Below are positions 57,968-64,000 of a DNA stretch of 64,000 nt, piece after piece (the first letter of the stretch is position 1; each line of letters starts with the position of its first letter). The notes beneath the pieces are model-generated. The model saw only the letters and a program-made list of their open reading frames with translations, searched no databases and had not been told where the DNA came from. The stretch is from NCBI GenBank assembly GCA_017591395.1, contig WEDG01000423.1:183218-247217 (forward strand), in the 5' to 3' direction. The stretch comes from Schistocephalus solidus (taxonomy: Eukaryota > Platyhelminthes > Cestoda > Diphyllobothriidea > Diphyllobothriidae). The position numbers were made by a program, and so were the translations under genes.

Positions 57968-58753
57968 AAATCGTTAGAGAAAAGTTTTATTGCGAGCAAG
58001 CATTTATCCCAAAAACTGGAGTCGACAGTAGAAATTATTTGCATCAACGAATTTTGCGACAGTTTATCAATGGCGACTCTTTGCTGCATAGCGTAAATAA
58101 CAAACAATAAGCCTACACCAAGTTGAATTTGCACAGAAATCAGTGCGAAACAGCAAGATGATTGCTCAGTGCAGACAGACTAATCAGTGAAAAGGATAAT
58201 CAATAAACAAAACACATAAAATGCGGAAATTGTCACGCTAATGCGGGCCGGGTATTTCCGGGGCCGGTTGAGGGTTACAACGTCATCCTGGTCGGGTTTC
58301 TCCTTCCGTATATGAACTGTTTTCAAGTTGCGCATTGCTTGAGTTCTGTGCGTCCCTAGATGTCCCCAAAACGTGGTTTTCGATGGCAATAAATTGACAG
58401 CTATCTAAGAAGTTTTGGTGATACAAGAACGATGCTTTTATTTTCTTGCTTTAAAAATCAATTTAACCTGTACTCAACTGATCTGGATTTTAGTTATGTG
58501 TGCATCCGTCCACGCTGTGGTGCCGATGCTTGTGGTTTCACATCCGAACTTCAACATGACGTTTGCTTACCGTTGCGAATTAGACTTTAACTAATAATGA
58601 GTGGTTCATAGCATTTTGCACTTGCTCTGTAGTTCCCTTGAGATCACTCCTATATGAATATATTCTACTGCTTAGGTTGGGATTAAGAAATGACCAAGTC
58701 AAAATCTCAGTTTGTTGGCCTCATAGCGACTGTTTCGTTCTCTGGGCCGTATG
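57968..58753. other. No recognisable gene
   Basis: Short frames only. Confidence 0.5.
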
Positions 58754-58780
58754 CATATATATATATATATATATATATAA
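58754..58780. repeat. (TA)n microsatellite at PLE tail
   Basis: About 13 TA units adjoining the minus-strand PLE tail. Confidence 0.95.
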
Positions 58781-58786
58781 TTGTCT

Positions 58787-58820
58787 GACATTTCAAACTC
58801 ATACTCGAGCGCATCATTGG
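58787..58820 (-). ncRNA. Decayed hammerhead-like motif
   Basis: Minus strand: CCAATGA in place of CTGANGA, T, GCGCTC/GAGTTT arms, GAAATGTC. Exactly 34 nt. Two core changes make activity unlikely. Confidence 0.45.
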
Positions 58821-58904
58821 AGATAGAGCATAGGGGAAAATACATGGTTTAAATAGGTCTTTTGTGCTAACTTTCGATAGGTCTAGGCACCTCATTTCTA
58901 ATTG

Positions 58905-59365
58905 TTCCTCCTCTCGTGCGCCAATGGTGCTTGACGGCCTCATAGGGCACTGGTAGGTTGATGCTGTGGTTGATAGAGTTGGCGTCTGACTGCCAAACTT
59001 CGATGACTTCCCTCGCTAGTCTGTTTTCGGCTCAGCCAAGCACTTGAGCCCCGTCAAAATCGAACCGGTGGTTGTTTTCTACAATATGCATGGCGACGTG
59101 TGATCGGATGTCCTTTCGCCTTACGGCCATAGTGTGCTCGTGCATGCGCGTACTCAGTCGTTAGTCGGTCATGCCGCATAGTTTGCCAGACAGTCTAGAC
59201 AGTTGACATGGTAAATAACGCCTGAGGTATCTGCGGGTGGTAGTCGGCCATTTAGTTGCATGACTAATCGACGGATGGTGGCCTCCGGCTGGTGTCCATC
59301 GCCCACGTTTAGCGGTCTTAACACGCGCTCAGTGGCTTCTGAGACGTTCCTCAAATAGGGCAAGA
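58905..59365 (-). pseudogene. PLE linker and GIY-YIG domain
   Basis: PYLRNVSEATERVLRPLNVG then ATIRRLVMQLNGRLPPADTS and GVIYHVNCLDCLANYAA. A stop follows the Cys-pair strand; the remainder (ACTSTLWP, GERTSDHTSPCIL and so on) shows the domain continues in a shifted frame to about 58905. Confidence 0.7.
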
Positions 59366-59599
59366 CATGGAAGGTTTCAGGTGTTTGTTTAGGCTCACCT
59401 TCGGTCTTTGTGTGCCTTTTTTATAAGCATTTGTTTATGAAGCTGCGAGGATATCTACTGGCGAGAAAGAGGCGCCATAGGGTTTTACATTCTCGCAGCT
59501 TCTCAGCTATCTAATGCTGCAGTGTGTCTGGATGCGGCGAAAAAGCGATCGGACGCAACTGCATTTATGCGACAGGGAGTGATCGCTGTTGTAGTGAAA

Positions 59600-59890
59600 A
59601 CATTTTCTCCGTGTTTGTCGCTTTTCAAAACACGTCAGTCTGGAGAGTTCCGTCCTCCTGCCTTGATATCTGATCATCGAGAAAAATGAGTATTCCGTCC
59701 TCTTCTTCCTCCATTGTGAGTTGAATCTGTGGGAAAATCGAGTTCTGATCCTTTTTGAAGTTCTCTTTGGCTTCTCGCTGTATGATAACAAAGGTGTCGT
59801 CCACGTAGAGCATCCAGAATTTCAGCTTGTAGATCTGGAAGACCTGCGTTTCCAGTTCTTGCTGGATAGCCTCCGCAAGGTAGCATCTCC
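59600..59890 (-). pseudogene. PLE reverse transcriptase, C-terminal half
   Basis: EAIQQELETQVFQIYKLKFW, MLYVDDTFVIIQRE (YVDD at 59796-59807, intact), then LTMEEEEDGILIFLDDQISR. The residues upstream of EAIQ are translations of (GAA)n. The frame ends near 59600; a stop and frameshift separate it from the linker. Confidence 0.8.
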
Positions 59891-59953
59891 TGAAGAAGAA
59901 GAAGAAGAAGAAGAAGAAGAAGAAGAAGAAGAAGAAGAAGAAGAAGAAGAAGA
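59891..59953. repeat. (GAA)n microsatellite between two PLEs
   Basis: 21 GAA units. It forms both the outer edge of the right-hand PLE tail and the truncation point of the left-hand PLE RT. Confidence 0.95.
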
Positions 59954-59987
59954 GGGGTGAGTTCATGGACCAAATTGTATTTGTACT

Positions 59988-60021
59988 GACGTTTCGAAAG
60001 CCTTCTCGCTTCCATCATCAG
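59988..60021 (-). ncRNA. Hammerhead-like ribozyme motif, outer tail
   Basis: Minus strand: CTGATGA, T, GGAAGC-GAGAAG-GCTTTC (6 bp, one G-U), GAAA, CGTC, followed by AGTA that pairs with TACT immediately before the core (stem I, 4 bp). One of the two best candidates in the window. Confidence 0.65.
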
Positions 60022-60118
60022 AGTATAGTCCTTGCTGCTCCTTTAACGCGTTCATCATCTCCTGACGAAGAGGAAGAAGAAGAGGGGGCGAGTTCATGGA
60101 CCAGATTGTATTTGTACT

Positions 60119-60152
60119 GACGTTTCGAAAGCCTTCTCGCTTCCATCATCAG
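60119..60152 (-). ncRNA. Hammerhead-like ribozyme motif, inner tail
   Basis: Same 34 nt and same stem I as 59988-60021, 131 bases away, in tandem. Confidence 0.65.
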
Positions 60153-60379
60153 AGTATAGTCCTTGCTGCTCCTGTACGGGTAGTGTACAGGAACGACTAA
60201 TTAATTAACCGTGTTTAAAAAATGATTCTATGGTTGGGCGAAATCCTAACCAATACGCGTTGAGTGCATTTTGGCATCCTGTTGTGATTGGTTCTGCGCG
60301 TTTGAATTTGTCCTCAATGATTTCTTATGTGGCATCCAAATCGATATGACATGGCGAACTCTCCCATACATTAAAAACG

Positions 60380-60833
60380 TATCAGAGCTTGCCGAAAGGC
60401 AGCTTAGAAAACTCCGGATATAATATGTTCGCCATCCTACATCTACTTTACGCTCACAGCTTGTACACTCTACGGAGAGGGTTAACTACCTTGATAAAAA
60501 AGGATGGTCTACAAAATCCCATGTTCCAGTTATAATGCCGCTAATTGTGGGCAAACTGGGAAATCTGTCTCAACCCGCTTAGACGAACATCAGTTAGCGG
60601 TTAGAAGACGAGACAATTTATCCCAAGTGGCTATGCATACACTGGAAACAGAGCATAAATTTGCATGGGAGAAAACACGGATTGTTGGCACCTGCCCAAC
60701 CAGAAAAGGCCGTGAATTCCTGGAAGCAATGCACTCAGATGAGGCATGCATCAACCGGTATATCGATTTGGATGCCACATACAAAATCGTTAGGAAAAAA
60801 CTCAAACGCGCAGAACCAATCACGACAGGATGA
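60380..60833 (+). pseudogene. PLE linker end and GIY-YIG domain
   Basis: The 109-codon frame from 60504 reads MVYKIPCSSYNAANCGQTGK, SVSTRLDEHQLAVRRRDNLS, HTLETEHKF, KGREFLEAMHSDEACINRYI and ends TTG-stop. The second Cys of the usual pair is Tyr and YxGQTG reads NCGQTG, so ligand residues are altered. The domain is otherwise full length and unbroken. Upstream (60355-60500) PLE linker sequence is recognisable in another frame. Confidence 0.75.
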
Positions 60834-60890
60834 CAAAATGCACTCAACGCGTATTGGTTCGGATTTTGATATTTGCTCAGGGAAAGTTGC

Positions 60891-63195
60891 TATTCGAGTA
60901 AAGCAGCATTGTCTAGATGTCTTTTCTCCTTCGACGTTAAACAGACCTCTAATGTCGTTGCGGCCTAGATTAGAATAAAACAGTTTTCCTCGGAATACGT
61001 TTGAAAAACGCGTCGGCGACTGGATGAGCAGATGTAAATGATGGAATAAAGTTTCTCTACCTTCTTTTCAGCTACACACAGTCAGTGTATGTTAATAAGA
61101 TTCACTGTTCAATTAGAAAATGACCTAGAGGAATGAAAAGTGATAGGTAAATAAATTGGGTATACGAGTGGGCATAAGGAGAGAATGTGCGGGAAGTTGG
61201 CTAGGTGAGCGAGTTCACGTTACAACGAAAACTCATCAAGCGTGATTAATACTGCATAGCACGGGAGAGTTGATGTTCATATGGGAGGAGTGGGAAGTAA
61301 AGTGATGTTACCTATCCTCCCCTATATAGGCCGATCTAGGTGGTGCCTGCGGGGCCTTGTTGGCGCAGTCTGTGAGGATAGTAGTTAGAGGGTCCTTCCG
61401 TCGATGTCGCCACTATTATCTCTTTTAAATGAGATATCGTGGAAAAGGACATAATGAGTAATTCGTTGAAAACAGTGAACACAGGATTAATTCACGACGG
61501 AATACAGGAGACATGTGACAATACATAAACAAACGTTCAAATAGTTAAGAAAACGGTTCAATAATACAAGAAGGTATAATGTCAACGCAGTGTAAAACGT
61601 GTTCTATGGAATGTACTGAGCACAGTGTTCATATGAAACAAAAAAGGCTTTTTAGAAATACGAGTTAGGATAAATGCAAAACGACAACTATGATAGAGAA
61701 CGATACGGAACCTAATGGAGGAGAAGGTTTGGCAACAATATTTGAAGAAAGGACATTTACCGGTCTTAAGAAAGCTCAAAATGGAAAACATTTTTAAAAG
61801 TGCAAGCAAAACTGTCATCACATATGAAATTTAAAAAACACGCTATTTTCTATCAAATTCGTGCAAGAAAGAATATTTTTGTGCGTGTTTTCCATAAACA
61901 ATTTGAATTTTTTAAGGTTACCAAAAATCAGTGTTAAAAATTCATACTGCATATGTAAGAATTTTATGCAGTGTTTATTCTTTAAAGACGACCAGCAAGA
62001 AGCTCATTTTAAAGCAGGCATCCGTACGTGACGGAAATATCATCGTGTTCTTCTACAGGAGAAAGAAAATGATAACCCTACTTGAATATGTTATAATATA
62101 TATCTATGCGGAATTTTTTGTTGACAGTTTATGAGAGCAAATCTAATGTATGGCACGCATCTGCAAGCCCAGCGTCAAATGACACATGTTACTGTACTCT
62201 TAATCAATTTCGGTATACGAATAGCCTGGGAATCATGCTGGACTACTGAAGCATCAATCATATAGTTTCTTAACAATATTGCTATATGAAGCAGGTGGCA
62301 AAAAATTTCACTGATGATAAACATTTTATTTCGTAAAATTACTCTTTTGTTTCAAATCAGATATAGTTCTGTAAATGCTGAAGAGGCTTCCACATCAGAA
62401 ACTTTTGGATAATTGCGTCGATTTATGCACTGACACTTCTGAAGAGGAGATTAGTCCGTGCGTGGGATTTGAACCAGTAAGTTGTCATTTTCGATCTGAT
62501 CTAAAATTATTCCCGACATGGCAGTTTGAAGTTGTTAAACTTAGTAGTACTATTTGTATGGTGCTTGCATGCGCTAAATCCCTCCTTTCGGCTTCGACAA
62601 CGAAATTATGAGAACTTTTATTATTTTGTAGTTGTAACTTTCAACGTTTTAGGTTTTGCACAAATATCCGTCTTCTTGATCCACACTTCACATGCCATGC
62701 TCCAAATTTTTCTCATGTCCTCGGCATACTTTGATCCAGGGCCTCTGAAATTATTTCCCAACGTACAAAATGCGCTGTCATTTGTAACCAGCTTACGAAA
62801 CCATCTAAAGTATCTTTATCTGCTACTGAAATTTCTTTCTTCGATTTGAAACATTTTAAGGAAACATTATCTGATTTATTTGGGGACTGTTTATAGAAAA
62901 ATATGTTCATCACAAGTTCAAGAAGACTGGTTGATAAATAAGGCCTTCAATTATTAATAAATTTGCCGGTAGACCTACGTATGCGGTCAACCACTTGGAG
63001 TACATAGTTTGCTTACAACGGGAAAGTGGAAGCAAAATGAATCCTTGGTGGTATCTAGCTAGAGATTTTTTATCGCACTGTGGAGATAGGGATTACAACT
63101 GATGCATGTTAACCTCGATTAACCACACCGAGAATGGCTGGACGTACGACATAGTATGGCAGATTCACTACTTGCACAAGGTTCTACTGAAGACA
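60891..63195. other. No recognisable gene
   Basis: AT-rich; frames up to 107 codons (62526-62849) without known motifs. Confidence 0.5.
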
Positions 63196-63335
63196 ACGAG
63201 CTCGCAGCGCAGTGGGTAGAGCGTTAGACTTCTGCTCAACAGGTCGCCAGCTCGAGCCTCGGGCACCGCAGCGCCTGGGGTTAGTTATGGCTGACTGATG
63301 AGGGCTAATAAGCCAGAAATGGCCATTCCATATAT
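63196..63335 (+). repeat. tRNA-derived SINE-like element
   Basis: tRNA-like head: GCAGTGGGTAGAGCG (A-box side) at 63209-63223 and GCCAGCTCGAGCCTCGGGCA (B-box side) at 63246-63265. Body: CTGGGGTTAGTTATGGCTGA and AAGCCAGAAATGGCCATTCC. The best-preserved copy in the window. Confidence 0.65.
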
Positions 63336-63455
63336 ACTTAACCAAAAACTAGCAGCAAAGCAAGGAAAACTAGACTGGTCACTGTCGTGGTATATCTTTT
63401 TTATATGTGTATACATATATATTTTTATAATCATTAATGGATCGAAGCTGACAAG

Positions 63456-63605
63456 ACAACGAGTCTGTGGCTCAGTGGTAAAGCGTTAAACTTAAATGAA
63501 GAAGTCGTAGCTTAAAAAGCCTAGGTCGTTGCAACACGGGGGGTTGGTTATGACTGTTTAAAAATGAATAATGAGTAGGAAATGACAATTCCAGTTTCAA
63601 TTGCC
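63456..63605 (+). repeat. tRNA-derived SINE-like element
   Basis: GAGTCTGTGGCTCAGTGGTA begins the A-box side. The B-box side is eroded (CTAGGTCGTTGCAACACGGG). Body GGTTGGTTATGACTG and TAGGAAATGACAATTCCAG parallels the copy at 63196. Confidence 0.55.
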
Positions 63606-63754
63606 TATGTTTTTAATGTTCTACTGCATGTATAACAATGTTTATTACAAGTCGCTTTACGAATGCCTATGAAAAGATAGATCGAATCTCAATGCACAAT
63701 GGGACGAGTAGGTCTGCAACACTGTGGTTAGCTTTTTTGTCGTTTATCTGATTC

Positions 63755-63757
<3 letters not shown>

Positions 63758-63833
<76 letters not shown>
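63758..63833. repeat. (TA)n microsatellite at PLE tail
   Basis: About 37 TA units adjoining the PLE tail that begins at 63834. Confidence 0.95.
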
Positions 63834-63835
<2 letters not shown>

Positions 63836-63914
63836 CTGATAGAAGCGAAGATGCGTGTCCCTGGACATAAATGAGAAGAAAAGGCGATCTCAGGGACTAT
63901 AGGTGTATTGTCCT

Positions 63915-63948
63915 GACGTTTCAAAAGCACACAAGCTTCCATCGTCGG
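63915..63948 (-). ncRNA. Hammerhead-like ribozyme motif
   Basis: Minus strand: CCGACGA (core U4 changed to C), T, GGAAGC-TTGTGT-GCTTTT, GAAACGTC; AGG after the cleavage site pairs with CCT before the core. The stem I pairing differs in sequence from 59988-60021 but is kept. Confidence 0.5.
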
Positions 63949-63975
63949 AGGTGAGTATCGTACCGCGTCTCACAG

Positions 63976-63983
63976 TATTTATA
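63976..63983 (-). promoter_or_regulatory. TATA-like box in PLE terminal repeat
   Basis: TATAAATA on the minus strand, 35 nt upstream of the hammerhead core. Confidence 0.4.
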
Positions 63984-64000
63984 GGGGTGATAGCCATTTT

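Larger units (their letters stand above)
58781..59890 (-). mobile_element. Penelope-like element, 5'-truncated at (GAA)n
   Basis: Reading the minus strand from 59890: RT C-terminal half, linker, GIY-YIG domain, then a tail with a decayed hammerhead and a (TA)n tract. The RT begins in the middle of its conserved core at the (GAA)n tract, where another PLE's tail begins. Confidence 0.8.
59954..60890 (+). mobile_element. Penelope-like element with inverted arms and duplicated tail
   Basis: The GIY-YIG domain is on the plus strand (60504-60833). The left arm (60236-60350) is an inverted copy of 60762-60880, including the last codons of the domain. Beyond the left arm lie two tandem tails (60119-60200 and 59955-60050), each with a minus-strand hammerhead motif and GGTCCATGAACTC, and separated by a GAAGAG-rich stretch. 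The RT is missing. Confidence 0.75.
63834..64000 (-). mobile_element. Penelope-like element tail, continues past window edge
   Basis: Minus strand from the right edge: CCCCTATAAATACTGTGAGA, the hammerhead motif, GACAATACACC and CTTTTCTTCTCATTTATGTC, ending at (TA)n. The element body would lie to the right of the window. Confidence 0.65.

Noticed and set aside
59625..60018. Frames with long poly-Phe, poly-Leu or poly-Glu
   Set aside because: Those residues come from (GAA)n; only the YVDD-containing part is a real RT remnant.

Overview
The window looks like eukaryotic, repeat-dominated DNA from a parasitic flatworm. A diphyllobothriidean tapeworm (the Schistocephalus / Spirometra / Diphyllobothrium group) is my best guess. 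The main reason is that the non-LTR retrotransposon copied at both 1-2010 and 30020-32682 matches, from memory, a family very common in those genomes: apurinic-type endonuclease, reverse transcriptase and C-terminal C2H2 fingers. No bacterial genes, operons, CRISPR arrays, rRNA or convincing functional tRNA genes were seen. Only one stretch looks like a host exon: 23498-23651, a PET100-like mitochondrial assembly factor.

Layout. 1-2010: 5' half of a broken LINE (minus). 2559-2790: a Penelope-like element (PLE) tail between two (TA)n tracts. 2.8-24 kb: mostly unrecognised AT-rich DNA with dispersed tRNA-derived SINE-like copies, an unclassified repeat (called R1 here), a 570-bp (CTA)n tract, a small PLE (14095-14735) and the PET100-like exon. 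24.1-29.2 kb: one PLE with inverted arms (24088-26015), then a second PLE split by a Ty3/gypsy-type LTR element (26321-28505) with two 237-bp LTRs and a 5-bp target duplication. 29.2-35.3 kb: R1 copies, the 3' half of a second LINE copy, a fold-back repeat and about three tandem 0.7-kb R1 units. 35.3-46.4 kb: a PLE 3' half (RT plus GIY-YIG) followed directly by five tandem units of about 1.95 kb. 46.4-58.7 kb: mostly unannotatable, with microsatellites and SINE-like repeats. 58.8-60.9 kb: two PLEs joined at a (GAA)n tract. 63.2-64 kb: SINE-like copies, (TA)n and another PLE tail.

Unifying theme. Most PLE ends carry the same small module: a CTGANGA core, one pyrimidine, an 18-19 nt stem-loop and GAAA. 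In the commonest form it ends NGTC and is 34 nt long. It often lies 35-50 nt downstream of a TATAAAT-type box and is followed by a (TTC)n or (TA)n tract. This fits the minimal hammerhead ribozymes reported in PLE flanking repeats. I see about 17 intact or decayed copies on both strands. The five-unit array at 36587-46382 repeats TATA box, hammerhead, (TTC)n and about 1.75 kb of further sequence, and is the most unusual structure here.

Limits. All alignments were done by eye. Element ends are approximate except for the LTR element. Family names rest on visible motifs, not searches.
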